Shown: positions 1 to 8,858 of the stretch, piece by piece
Numbering within the stretch: the stretch's first letter is position 1
How the letters are laid out: the number at the start of each line of letters is the position of its first letter
Assembly (NCBI GenBank): GCA_902495075.1
Contig: CABUVO010000003.1
Coordinates: 124,001-188,000 of the forward strand
Length of the DNA: 64,000 bases
Source of the DNA: an uncultured Porphyromonadaceae bacterium
GTDB lineage: Bacteria; Bacteroidota; Bacteroidia; Bacteroidales; Muribaculaceae
Direction of reading: 5' to 3'
Notes under the pieces: generated by a model
Database searches by the model: none
What the model was told of the DNA's origin: nothing
What the model saw: only the letters and a program-made list of their open reading frames with translations
Program-made: the position numbers and the translations under genes

Positions 1-1
1 A

Positions 2-484
2 TTGTCGAATGTTTATCCCAAACTTCGCCATTCAGATTACATTATAACCTATCGTGTGCGTGCTTATACAAGCATAAACGAGATTTTGTCAGTGCTCAAG
101 ACTGCCCCGCAGAAACTGTCGCGCTACGAATTCTATCGCGCTGCTCAGACTATGGAGCCTGGCTCAGACGAGTTTAATGAGGTGTACGAGACAGCCGTGC
201 GCATGTATCCCGACGATGAAGTCTGCAATCTCAACGCCGCCAACACTGCCATGCAGCGCGGTCACTATAATGACGCAGCCAGGTATTTAGCTAAAGCCGG
301 AAACAGTCCGGAGAGCGTATATGCACGTGGATTGCTTGCCGCTTTAGAGAAAAACTATACTCAGGCAGAGAATCTGCTGCAGACGGCTGCCAGACTCAAG
401 GTTGCCGATGCACCCGAAGCACTCCGCCAGGTTCGCGAAATGATTAAATATGGCGACGGACATGTGGAAATCATCAACCACTGA
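2..484 (+). CDS. C-terminal part of a DUF3868-like fimbrial-locus protein (5' truncated by window)
   Basis: The reading frame is open from the first bases, so the true start lies upstream of the window. The visible 160 residues end in a helical TPR-like stretch (about residues 70-150: NLNAANTAMQRG, then YARGLLAALEKNYTQAENLL). This is how DUF3868 proteins of Bacteroidales fimbrial loci commonly end. Its position directly before an Mfa1-like fimbrillin fits that family, which is thought to act in the periplasm or outer membrane during fimbria biogenesis. I see no catalytic motif. The family call comes from recalled similarity plus context; the TPR-like character is visible directly. Confidence 0.6.
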   Translation: MSNVYPKLRHSDYIITYRVRAYTSINEILSVLKTAPQKLSRYEFYRAAQTMEPGSDEFNEVYETAVRMYPDDEVCNLNAANTAMQRGHYNDAARYLAKAGNSPESVYARGLLAALEKNYTQAENLLQTAARLKVADAPEALRQVREMIKYGDGHVEIINH

Positions 485-525
485 CAATCCGTGTGGCAAT
501 CCGAATATTATATAAACAACTTATT

Positions 526-574
526 CAGTAATCAGTAATCAGTAATCAGTAATCAACAATCATTAATATTTAAT
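526..574 (+). repeat. Heptamer array, unit CAGTAAT
   Basis: Four perfect copies of the 7-mer CAGTAAT (526-553) are followed in the same register by CAACAAT, CATTAAT and ATTTAAT. It fills the gap between the DUF3868-like gene and the fimbrillin gene. It belongs to a set of period-7 arrays found throughout this window. Confidence 0.85.
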
Positions 575-586
575 AATTAATTCATT

Positions 587-2245
587 ATGAAGTATCTTAG
601 CAAATTGCTCCTCGCGATTGCAGCACCGACAATGCTTTTCAGCTGCAGTAGCGACGAACCGAATGTTCTTCCCCCAGCTCCAGATGAAGGCGCCGGCTTC
701 TATGCCACAGTCAAATTCACAGTTCCCAAAACCCGCTCAACAGATGCAGAAGGAGTAGAGATTGGCAAAGACTACGAAAACAAGGTTTCGAGTCTGCTTG
801 TAGTGCTGGCAAAGAAAGAGAATGACACCTACAAGTTTCTAAGCTCGGCTTATACCGGCAATCCTACGACAACAAACAATACATACACGATTTGTTTCCA
901 AAACAAGGAAGCTCTTTATGATTATGCCGGCACTACAGGCGGTAATAAAGTTTATGTATTTGCATACTGCAATCCCACTGAAGAGATAAGATCAGCCGCT
1001 GATGCTCTAACAGCTGACACTGACCTCAGGTCGTTCTTCGATTCTTCCTTTAAAGGCACATCAACCCAGCTTGCCACAACATGGAGAAACGAAGGTTTCC
1101 TGATGACAAACCATGCCATTTACGAAAGTGAACTTCCTTCACAAGAAAAACTAAAAGGGTATTCTTCGGCAAATAATCCATACGCTCTGACTTCTTCTAA
1201 GCCTCTTGAAGTTCTGCGTACTGCAGTTCGTTTCGATTATAAGGATGGTGCAAAAGATGGTATCTTGACATACAAAATCATGGATACCGTAGACGAAACC
1301 AAAGAACAGGGCACTGTTACACTTACTCGCATGGCACTTTTCAACATGCGCGATGAGTTCTACTATCTGCCACGCACTACTACAGATGGAACCAATATTA
1401 CCCTCTGTCCGGGTGCAACAGGTCAATTCAACGATTTTAATAATCTGATTGTAACGCCCGCCAATCGTAATTTCCTGAATACTTTACCTTTTGTCAGCAC
1501 TTCAACTGAATCGGGTGCTGTAAATCCTTTTGATCCCACTGCAATAATCAATGAAACAAAAGAATGGTATAGTATTGCCTCTGTTATTGGAGGAACGGAA
1601 GATAATGACGATGACTGGAACGGTGGCGAGACACCAGCACCAGACAAACAGGGTTATTACATCTGGCGTTATTGCACCGAAAATGCTTATCCTTACAACG
1701 CAACAAGCTACTCGCCAAACGAGGCAACCGGAGTTGTATTCGAGGCTGAGATCAAACTGACCGGTGAGGTCACTCCCGATGGAACCAACCCCATGTTCCT
1801 CTACAACGGAACCATGTATGCAAATGCCCGGCAGATTTGTCAGGCAGCTGAAAACAACAAAGCCAGCCAGATATACATAGATGTTAAGAATGTATTTGAT
1901 TATGACGTAGATGCATCTGGGAATGTAACAAATGCCAAGCTCAAGGATACCATCGGCGATGATATTCTCTTCTCTAACGATATAAATATTTATCGTCCGA
2001 AGGATGGCAAGTATTACTGCTACTATTTCTATTTCAACCGTCATAACGATAATGATGATCAAGCGGTAACTGCCAAGGATGAGTTTGCAACTATCCGCAA
2101 CAACGTCTATAAGCTTTCTGTTACCAATATCAAACTGTTCGGCACATTTGTTCCGTCTACCAAAGTTGAGGATTGGGATGTTTACTTTAATGTTGATGTC
2201 GAAGTTAAGCCTTGGACTGTCCGCATAAACAACATAGAGTTCTAA
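587..2245 (+). CDS. Mfa1/FimA-type major fimbrillin lipoprotein
   Basis: A 552-residue exported lipoprotein. The N-terminus is a short basic-hydrophobic signal ending in the lipobox LFSC (Cys 20). A Ser/Asp/Pro-rich linker and a fimbrillin-like body of about 500 residues follow. The C-terminus ends WTVRINNIEF, a hydrophobic strand like those used in donor-strand exchange by Bacteroidia type V fimbriae. By analogy with Porphyromonas Mfa1 it would be the polymerised shaft subunit: secreted as a lipoprotein, cleaved by a gingipain-like protease, then assembled at the surface. It is the first structural gene here and is separated from the next by a terminator-like hairpin. Assignment as major rather than minor subunit rests on order and size. 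Confidence 0.8.
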   Translation: MKYLSKLLLAIAAPTMLFSCSSDEPNVLPPAPDEGAGFYATVKFTVPKTRSTDAEGVEIGKDYENKVSSLLVVLAKKENDTYKFLSSAYTGNPTTTNNTYTICFQNKEALYDYAGTTGGNKVYVFAYCNPTEEIRSAADALTADTDLRSFFDSSFKGTSTQLATTWRNEGFLMTNHAIYESELPSQEKLKGYSSANNPYALTSSKPLEVLRTAVRFDYKDGAKDGILTYKIMDTVDETKEQGTVTLTRMALFNMRDEFYYLPRTTTDGTNITLCPGATGQFNDFNNLIVTPANRNFLNTLPFVSTSTESGAVNPFDPTAIINETKEWYSIASVIGGTEDNDDDWNGGETPAPDKQGYYIWRYCTENAYPYNATSYSPNEATGVVFEAEIKLTGEVTPDGTNPMFLYNGTMYANARQICQAAENNKASQIYIDVKNVFDYDVDASGNVTNAKLKDTIGDDILFSNDINIYRPKDGKYYCYYFYFNRHNDNDDQAVTAKDEFATIRNNVYKLSVTNIKLFGTFVPSTKVEDWDVYFNVDVEVKPWTVRINNIEF

Positions 2246-2281
2246 TGCGCGTCTAATTCGATTAAAAAGTTTTCTGAAACA

Positions 2282-2333
2282 GGGAGCGGGGCATCGGCAG
2301 ACGCTTACCGCTGTTGCTCCGCTCCCCATTTTT
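2282..2333 (+). terminator. Terminator-like hairpin after the major fimbrillin gene
   Basis: GGGAGCGG (2282-2289) pairs with CCGCTCCC (2319-2326). An inner weaker helix CGGCAG/CTGTTG contains wobble pairs. A T-rich tail (ATTTTTAT) follows. It sits 37 bases after the fimbrillin stop and before the FimB/Mfa2 gene, so it could cut transcript levels for the downstream minor subunits. Confidence 0.7.
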
Positions 2334-2381
2334 ATCTTCTTCTATTGTTTTTAATCATACCAACAATCTGCTTTAACCATC

Positions 2382-3407
2382 ATGGCAGGATTTTTTTCGA
2401 CAATTAACAAGGTTATCACCTTGATGACAAGTGCAATGTTCACGCTGACTTCGTGCGGTGTCATATACGATGACCTCGAACCATGTAACGGTGGCGCAAA
2501 GATGCGTTTTGTCTATGACTATAATCTGGAGTCTGCCAACGCTTTCCCTGCGCAGGTTGATTGTCTTACTCTCCACATTTATGATGCCGATGGCAATTTT
2601 ATCAAAACCGTCACCGAAGAGTCATCGGTACTTGCCGATGAAAACTGGCGTATGGAAATAAACCTTGATCCGGGCAAATATCACGCTGTTGCTTACGGCG
2701 GCATCGCATGCGACAAGGCATCGTTTGCTCATGCCCTCACGCCCGGCACCGGCTCAAATTATCAAAACATATCAATGCAGCTGAAACCAGGCGAGGCAGG
2801 CAAGAAGCTGCACGATCATTTCCATGGTGCCGTAGATTTTGAAATAAACGGCGACGATCTGGATTACACACCAGTAACTCTGCGCATGACCAAAACAACC
2901 AACAACGTGCGCGTTTTGTTGCAAAACATCAATGGCGAGCCATTGAACGGCAACGATTTTGAGTTTTCCATTATTGACGACAACTCAGTGCTCGACCACA
3001 CCAACTTGCCCGTGGCTGGACACTCCACAATATATAATGCCTGGCGCAAAGGTCATTTTTCTACTGCAGAAACCGACAATCCCGACAATGCCGAAACAGA
3101 TGCGACAGATACGCGTGCCTACAATGTCAGAATTGGTTACGGTGATCTCTCGACATCGCGGCTGCACCTAACCACCGGTGCACGACTTGTTGTACACAGC
3201 AACGAGTCGCAAAAGGATGTCTTAAGTCTACCATTGTGTACATATCTGGCTATGTGCAACAACTATGACTTCGGTGATCAGGAATTCCTGGACCGTTGCT
3301 CAAACTACACACTCGCCCTTCTTCTGGGCAACGACAATAACTGGATACGCATGGAAATAAGTGTTGCGGGATATACCGTCCGTATCAACAATATTGATTT
3401 TGAATAA
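2382..3407 (+). CDS. FimB/Mfa2-family fimbrial anchor lipoprotein
   Basis: A 341-residue lipoprotein with a signal peptide ending in TLTSC. The sequence YDDLEPC follows at once and is a hallmark of the FimB/Mfa2 family (PF08842). In Porphyromonas, Mfa2/FimB caps the fimbria base, anchors it in the outer membrane and limits its length. A central LTLHIYDADGNFI strand set and the C-terminal YTVRINNIDFE match the fimbrillin-like two-domain fold. The C-terminal strand closely resembles that of the preceding fimbrillin (WTVRINNIEF), which fits common ancestry. The start codon at 2382 gives a proper signal peptide (MAGFFSTINKVITLM). Confidence 0.88.
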   Translation: MAGFFSTINKVITLMTSAMFTLTSCGVIYDDLEPCNGGAKMRFVYDYNLESANAFPAQVDCLTLHIYDADGNFIKTVTEESSVLADENWRMEINLDPGKYHAVAYGGIACDKASFAHALTPGTGSNYQNISMQLKPGEAGKKLHDHFHGAVDFEINGDDLDYTPVTLRMTKTTNNVRVLLQNINGEPLNGNDFEFSIIDDNSVLDHTNLPVAGHSTIYNAWRKGHFSTAETDNPDNAETDATDTRAYNVRIGYGDLSTSRLHLTTGARLVVHSNESQKDVLSLPLCTYLAMCNNYDFGDQEFLDRCSNYTLALLLGNDNNWIRMEISVAGYTVRINNIDFE

Positions 3408-3435
3408 TAAGTAAAATCATCATCCGATTGTTTAA

Positions 3436-4515
3436 GTGAAAAAGATTTTCCACACATTGCTATTATGGGCAACGGCAGTTATTACTGCCGGCGGAATGTC
3501 CGCGTGCTCCGGCGAGCGTTACAACGAGCCGGAAGTTCCGGATTCCGTCATGCTTACAATACGCGTCAAGCTGTCGGGAAACAATCCATATTCGCGTGCG
3601 GTCGGTGATGAATACGAACCTGATAAAGAAGCGAAGGATGGCGAGAAAATGCACACCCTCCGGATAATTATTCTGGATCAGAACGGTGTAGTGGAACATA
3701 ACTCGCTGTGGGATGCGTGGAGTCAGCCGGTCACTGAATCCGGCATAAAGCAATTCAAGGTCAAATCAAATGAGGACAAGACTATAATCTTTGTTGCAAA
3801 CGAATCCGGCACGATTATCACCGATGCTGACGGGAACACCTTCGATGCCTCTGATTATTTTGCACGCTTCAGTCCGTCTGTTGGATCGATCATAAATGTC
3901 AGAGACTTGCGTGAGCTCACCATGTCGCGTGTGCAAACGCCACTGGCAATCAATGATATTTACACATATCATATCGGAAGTGAGCCCAATTATTCCGCCA
4001 CATTCAGTATCTGCCGCGCTGCCGCCAAATATACGTTCCGGATAATAAACAATGATGACTCGGAACACACTCTGTCCTCCCTTACAATCGGCAAAGTTGC
4101 GTCAATGCAGTATTATTTTCAGAACGCTGTATTTACCGATGACAATCATTTTACATGGAGTTCCTACAACACACCACCATCGGCATCAACAACCGATATG
4201 GTCATAAAATTTGAGACCCCGGTCTCCATCCCTAACGATGGCAAGACATATGAATTTGGTCCATACTATGTACCGGAGGGCGCAACTTACGCCACACCCT
4301 ACCAGGTGGGCGTGAGCATGGATGGCATCAACTTGGGGATGCACGATATCAGCTGGAACATCCCACAGACTCCCGACAACAAGACACCGATGCTTGACCT
4401 CCCCAGAAATGCGCATGTAATTACAGAGATCAACCTCAATAATACGATGCCGGTATTTAATTACACCATATGCCCTTGGGAGGTGCACAATATCGATATA
4501 CCGAGCTTTAATTAG
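3436..4515 (+). CDS. Minor fimbrillin-like lipoprotein
   Basis: A 359-residue lipoprotein starting at GTG 28 bases after the Mfa2-like stop. The signal peptide ends near GMSAC (lipobox Cys 24). The body has fimbrillin-like strands (MLTIRVKLSG, then LRIIILDQNGVV near residues 38-85) and closes with NYTICPWEVHNIDIPSFN. Position and size match the accessory or tip-complex subunits (Mfa3/Mfa4 class) of Bacteroidia fimbriae, but I cannot place it in one subfamily. It is followed 6 bases later by the large DUF4906-like gene, so the two are probably co-translated. The GTG start is chosen because it gives a complete signal peptide; no nearer ATG does. Confidence 0.7.
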   Translation: MKKIFHTLLLWATAVITAGGMSACSGERYNEPEVPDSVMLTIRVKLSGNNPYSRAVGDEYEPDKEAKDGEKMHTLRIIILDQNGVVEHNSLWDAWSQPVTESGIKQFKVKSNEDKTIIFVANESGTIITDADGNTFDASDYFARFSPSVGSIINVRDLRELTMSRVQTPLAINDIYTYHIGSEPNYSATFSICRAAAKYTFRIINNDDSEHTLSSLTIGKVASMQYYFQNAVFTDDNHFTWSSYNTPPSASTTDMVIKFETPVSIPNDGKTYEFGPYYVPEGATYATPYQVGVSMDGINLGMHDISWNIPQTPDNKTPMLDLPRNAHVITEINLNNTMPVFNYTICPWEVHNIDIPSFN

Positions 4516-4521
4516 CATGTC

Positions 4522-7500
4522 ATGATGATTAGAAATATATACAATCATATACTTAAGCAACTGTTGACGGCTATTGTCATGGTCGGGCTGTGCACAGTAG
4601 CAGCTTGTACCGATGATTTGCTTCGACACGACACAGACGATTGTCCCGAAGGACTTCCGTCACAACTTACTATCAGACTTGATTTGGGGAAACGCGACAT
4701 TTTCACACGTGGGGATTTGCAACCGGGTCAGGACAACAGCATCACGTCGTTATGGGTAGCAGTGTACAATGTAAAGACTGGAGACCGGACTGGAGTGTTA
4801 AAACTAACTGATAATAAAAGCATTCCCACGCATGAGTATCAGACGCTTTCCATCCCTACGTTTTCCGGAGAGAGCTACGTGGTTGCAGTTGCCAACTATG
4901 ACCACAGACTGGCGCAATCCGCTGTTGACGGTGAGATCACATCCGTATCTGCAGCTCTTGATGCTGCCGACACCTGGCAGAAATATCGTGACATAGCCGT
5001 ATATTTTGACGAGTCGGGCTCAACATTTATCGATGCTCCCGCGAATGCCCTGGTTATGAGCGGATACTATGTTGCAAAGGATGATGCAAAGGATGATGCA
5101 GAACACAGCGGCAGACCGCAAATGTCAACATTAGCGATACAGCCTGGCTCAAGTTCGCCCGATGGCGCAATACATTTGCGGCGCGTCATCACACAGGTTA
5201 AATTCAATATAACGTTCAATGATGCCAATGTCAAATCGGGCAGCGTGAGCTCCTGGTCTGTATCCAATCTGCCGTCAAATTGCTGGCTCCACGAACGCAC
5301 GGACGAAGACATGAACTCGTTCGACACACGTATGGCATCTGGGACTGTCGGCTACAATTCATCAGGCAGGAACACAACAATCGGAGTGTCCGGGAAAACT
5401 TATTCCTTTGATTTCTGGCAGCTGGAAAACAAACGTACAGGCAATGACAATGCACAAGATTATGCCTCGCGTGAGAAAGAATTTAAGAACGCGGACGGCA
5501 CAAACTCGGGTAAATACATATCGCTCGTTAACAGCATAAACAGCACGGACCCCAACAACAACGCCACTTTTGTTTCCTTCCATGTTGTTATGGAACTGAG
5601 CGTGGACGAAAAAGGGAATACCCTGACCGGTACCAACCGACGCCTTGTAGAGGCTGATTATGTTGTGCATTTAGGATACATTGATGAAGACCCGAAAGAT
5701 TTTAGCTGCCTGCGCAACTCAAAGTATATTTATAATGTCAAAATAAACAATGTCAATGATTTGGTGGTCGAAGCACGTAGAGAGAACGCCATAGAACAAA
5801 ATCCGGCTGTCAACGGAAACGTAACGGATGTTTCTGATTCATATTACGAGCTCGACGCTCATTATTGTGCTCTGAACGTATATCTGAGCCAGTCTGATTT
5901 TGATAATTTCCAATATTATATTGAGGCAACCCGTTTGGATGGCTCTACTATAATAATCGATTCCCAAGTGCCTGAATCCGTACCGGCTTCCAGCTCCGAT
6001 GATTATAAGTATTTAAATTGGATCGAATTCAGATACGTAGGGACGGGGAATGACAATGCCACCAAGCTTGCAGATTATAAACCTGCGAGTGATGCGGGCA
6101 CATATACTCTTGTTGACCTGCACAATAAAAAGACAACGCGAGCCGGATACTACACCATGTTTGTCAACGAATATGTGTATGAAGATGCCAGCGTTGTCAC
6201 TTCGGGTGATGAGTCAAATTCTTCAAACTGGAAAAACTATGTCAACAAACCGCCACGCAGAATGTGGCTGCTCGTACAGCGCGGCATTTCATCTGACACC
6301 GAAACCAAGCATTTTGAGTCCAAACTTGCCGTTTCACAGGAGTCCATACAGTGCTACTACAATGTCAATGCCGCCGGTCTAACCTCGGCTCTTGCCCTGG
6401 AGCATACCAATGAGACACTTGGCATCGCGTTACGCAACAGCTTCAATCCCAGATTTAATTCTTCAGGTAAGGATATTTCAAGTAATACCACAGGCAGAAA
6501 TGATGCAGCAGGCAGATGGAATCTGGCGCAATATATTTCCGGATCAACCGGAAACAGCCTGACATGGAGAAACAACAGCTATCAGTGGTCAGATTACTTA
6601 AATGTAAATTCTTTACAGACCATTCCGCGTGTCAATAATCAAGGAGTGGCACTTAATGCCAGGACTGAGTATTTGCCACAAATTAAAACACAGACAATCT
6701 CAGAGTATAATAGAGATAATTTCAATCAGGCACAATATGACCCCAGTTCGTCAACAATCCAGGCAATACGGACCTGCATGAACCGGAATCGCGATTTAAA
6801 CGGTAATGGCTATATCGACAGAAGTGAGTTACGATGGTATGTGCCTACATCTACGCAATATCTGCGTATGATTCTTGGGCGGAATTCGCTCGAAGACCCT
6901 CTGTTCGCACCGGTTGGAATTACACAGCTTGCACATACGGATGTAAGCAACAAGAACTCAAGATATATGTTCTATGCCAGCGATGGGAGGGTTATGTGGC
7001 TTATGGAGGGCACATCGTGGAGTATATATCGCAATAATCCGGCCAACACTCCGTCCCCATGGCAGGTAAGATGTGCACGCAATCTTGGCTCGAACATGTC
7101 GGTAATCAATAATGTTGCAGCAAGCACGCCCGCCTTTAAGAAAGTCAGCGGACAGAACATTATTGACGTTTCGCTATTCGATTCGCAAAGCCTGCGTCAG
7201 GAAGCATATCATGGTCCGATGCCGGTTCATCAAATCAATGACCAGCACTTCAATCGATGCTACAGGGCTTTTGAATATAAAGACGAGGTAATTCCGCTTA
7301 ACTCAAACCGACTTACCGGCAACCTGGCAGTTACATCAACCGAGTCATGGTCTACATATCTTAACCGTGCCAATCCATGCGATATTTATAACACCGGTGG
7401 CGAAACAGGATGGCGAGTCCCTAATCAAAAAGAACTGGCTATTATCGGCATGCTCGGTATATACAATTTAAACACCAATGGCACAACGTATCAAGTAGGA

Positions 7501-7719
7501 TGTTCTTTCTCATTTTTTGACAAGAACAGCTATGCTCCCGGTAATAATCCCAGTGACCCCGTTTCCAGCGGCTCTATCACATCAGCTTATCGTCATGAAA
7601 TGAAATTGCGAAGTGGAGACGGTGTAATGACACAATCTGACGATATGACATCAGGTATAAATATAGCCTATTTTGGTGTGCGCTGTGTGCGCGATTACAC
7701 CGGCACGATACCGAAATGA
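4522..7719 (+). CDS. Large DUF4906-like fimbrial (tip) protein
   Basis: A 1065-residue exported protein. The signal is lipoprotein-type and ends VAACTDD (Cys about 29). Residues about 45-420 look fimbrillin-like (LTIRLDLGKRDIFTRG). A middle region carries the feature seen in DUF4906 proteins (RRMWLLVQRG). The last 330 residues form a separate domain with NRDLNGNGYIDRSELRWYVP, GWRVPNQKELAIIG and YFGVRCVRDY. These resemble the FGE-sulfatase/C-lectin-like 'major paralogous' domain of Bacteroidetes and Fibrobacter surface proteins. By position it could be the adhesive tip, but that is inference. It overlaps the next gene by ATGA. Several of the signature sequences are direct observations; the DUF number is recalled. 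Confidence 0.72.
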   Translation: MMIRNIYNHILKQLLTAIVMVGLCTVAACTDDLLRHDTDDCPEGLPSQLTIRLDLGKRDIFTRGDLQPGQDNSITSLWVAVYNVKTGDRTGVLKLTDNKSIPTHEYQTLSIPTFSGESYVVAVANYDHRLAQSAVDGEITSVSAALDAADTWQKYRDIAVYFDESGSTFIDAPANALVMSGYYVAKDDAKDDAEHSGRPQMSTLAIQPGSSSPDGAIHLRRVITQVKFNITFNDANVKSGSVSSWSVSNLPSNCWLHERTDEDMNSFDTRMASGTVGYNSSGRNTTIGVSGKTYSFDFWQLENKRTGNDNAQDYASREKEFKNADGTNSGKYISLVNSINSTDPNNNATFVSFHVVMELSVDEKGNTLTGTNRRLVEADYVVHLGYIDEDPKDFSCLRNSKYIYNVKINNVNDLVVEARRENAIEQNPAVNGNVTDVSDSYYELDAHYCALNVYLSQSDFDNFQYYIEATRLDGSTIIIDSQVPESVPASSSDDYKYLNWIEFRYVGTGNDNATKLADYKPASDAGTYTLVDLHNKKTTRAGYYTMFVNEYVYEDASVVTSGDESNSSNWKNYVNKPPRRMWLLVQRGISSDTETKHFESKLAVSQESIQCYYNVNAAGLTSALALEHTNETLGIALRNSFNPRFNSSGKDISSNTTGRNDAAGRWNLAQYISGSTGNSLTWRNNSYQWSDYLNVNSLQTIPRVNNQGVALNARTEYLPQIKTQTISEYNRDNFNQAQYDPSSSTIQAIRTCMNRNRDLNGNGYIDRSELRWYVPTSTQYLRMILGRNSLEDPLFAPVGITQLAHTDVSNKNSRYMFYASDGRVMWLMEGTSWSIYRNNPANTPSPWQVRCARNLGSNMSVINNVAASTPAFKKVSGQNIIDVSLFDSQSLRQEAYHGPMPVHQINDQHFNRCYRAFEYKDEVIPLNSNRLTGNLAVTSTESWSTYLNRANPCDIYNTGGETGWRVPNQKELAIIGMLGIYNLNTNGTTYQVGCSFSFFDKNSYAPGNNPSDPVSSGSITSAYRHEMKLRSGDGVMTQSDDMTSGINIAYFGVRCVRDYTGTIPK

Positions 7720-8645
7720 GACGTTTTGAATTTATATTATTGATAATATGTCTGCTTGGAGCCTCAGCATGCGGCAGCAAGGATAACGGCAAAAGTGGAG
7801 GCAGCGAGACATTGTCGGCTTCGTCTGCCATGACCGAACTGCCTGTGCCGATAATCCCCGATTCGTTAGTGACACCTGACGAGCGAGCAGCATACATTGT
7901 CTGCCACTATTGGGATGCCATGGACTTCACAGATCCGGTCATGGCAGGCGACAGTGCCCTTGTGGAGCAGAGCTTCAGCAATTTCATCGCATTGCTGCCA
8001 TACGCAGACCCTGACAGCCGACAACGCGCCGTATCAACATTGCTTGACCGCGCTGCCAACGGCGCGACGGATGCATACAACCTGATAATGTCCACGGCTG
8101 AACACTATCTGTGGGATCCTGAAAGTCCGTACTGCTCCGAAGAACTCTATCTGCCATTTGTTGATTATGCCTTGACTCGAAATAAGGAAGACATTATCTA
8201 TGCCGACCGACGCGATGTCATCATGAAGAACTGCCCCGGGAGTCTCGCTCCAGATTTCAAAGTTCGCGACCGTGATGGCGACAGCATAAGTCTGCACAAT
8301 CATGATGCGGGGGTAACAACGCTGCTGATGTTCTACGAGCCTGACTGCGACCGCTGCCACGCTGCCATAGAGGCGATGGCGGCAGACCCCGCTCTGAACA
8401 ATGCCATTGCAGCCGGTACTCTTCGTCTGCTTGCCGTCTACATCGGCGACAACACCGATGCCTGGACAAAACACGCCTCTACCCTCCCCCATACGTGGCA
8501 GGTGGCGATAGACAGCAAGTCGGTCATAGACCATGATGTGCTCTATACCATTCGTGCAACTCCGTCGTTCTACCTGATTGATCCCGCAGACACAATCATC
8601 CTCAAAGACTCCCCTCTTGCCCAAATCCTCTCTGCTCTCAACTAA
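7716..8645 (+). CDS. DUF5106/thioredoxin-like lipoprotein
   Basis: A 309-residue lipoprotein (signal ending ASACGS) with two parts. Residues about 60-170 resemble DUF5106 (VCHYWDAMDFTD). Residues about 180-305 are a TlpA-like thioredoxin fold: APDFKVRDRDGDSISL, then MFYEPDCDRCHAAIE with a CxxC (CDRC) redox pair, and a cis-Pro region RATPSFYLID. It would act in the periplasm as a thiol oxidoreductase. The ATGA overlap with the fimbrial DUF4906-like gene shows translational coupling, which suggests a role linked to fimbrial assembly. That link is inferred; DUF5106 proteins also occur outside fimbrial loci. Confidence 0.82.
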   Translation: MRRFEFILLIICLLGASACGSKDNGKSGGSETLSASSAMTELPVPIIPDSLVTPDERAAYIVCHYWDAMDFTDPVMAGDSALVEQSFSNFIALLPYADPDSRQRAVSTLLDRAANGATDAYNLIMSTAEHYLWDPESPYCSEELYLPFVDYALTRNKEDIIYADRRDVIMKNCPGSLAPDFKVRDRDGDSISLHNHDAGVTTLLMFYEPDCDRCHAAIEAMAADPALNNAIAAGTLRLLAVYIGDNTDAWTKHASTLPHTWQVAIDSKSVIDHDVLYTIRATPSFYLIDPADTIILKDSPLAQILSALN

Positions 8646-8712
8646 TTTCCCTGCCTTGAACTCCATTGAAACTCCATTTAAATAGAAAATTGAAATAAAA
8701 AACACTGACAAT

Positions 8713-8743
8713 TTTGTGGTTAGGGATTTTTTTTGTAATTTTG
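8713..8743 (+). promoter_or_regulatory. Bacteroidetes sigma-A type promoter for rplM operon
   Basis: TTTG at 8713-8716 and TAATTTTG at 8736-8743 are separated by 19 bp, an exact match to the TTTG/TAnnTTTG consensus. Transcription would start near 8750, giving a leader of about 110 nt. Confidence 0.82.
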
Positions 8744-8749
8744 CGAGCC

Positions 8750-8858
8750 GATTTTATCCAAATTAGTTGGCTGCAAAAGAGGGCATCGTTGGTTTTGGCC
8801 GACCAACCGCTTAATTTTGTGGCATTTAGAAACATTAATTTAAACATTAAAGTTAAAA
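8750..8858 (+). promoter_or_regulatory. Structured 5' leader of rplM-rpsI (possible ribosomal-protein leader)
   Basis: The 110-nt leader holds a GTTGGTT (8788-8794) / GACCAAC (8801-8807) hairpin with a 6-nt loop. AGCC (8746-8749) could also pair with GGCT (8769-8772). L13 leaders are known autoregulatory targets in other phyla; whether this is one is untested. Confidence 0.4.

Noticed and set aside
1502..2329. 275-residue minus-strand frame over the fimbrillin gene
   Set aside because: Antisense to a well-supported lipoprotein gene and runs into its terminator hairpin; no recognisable domain.
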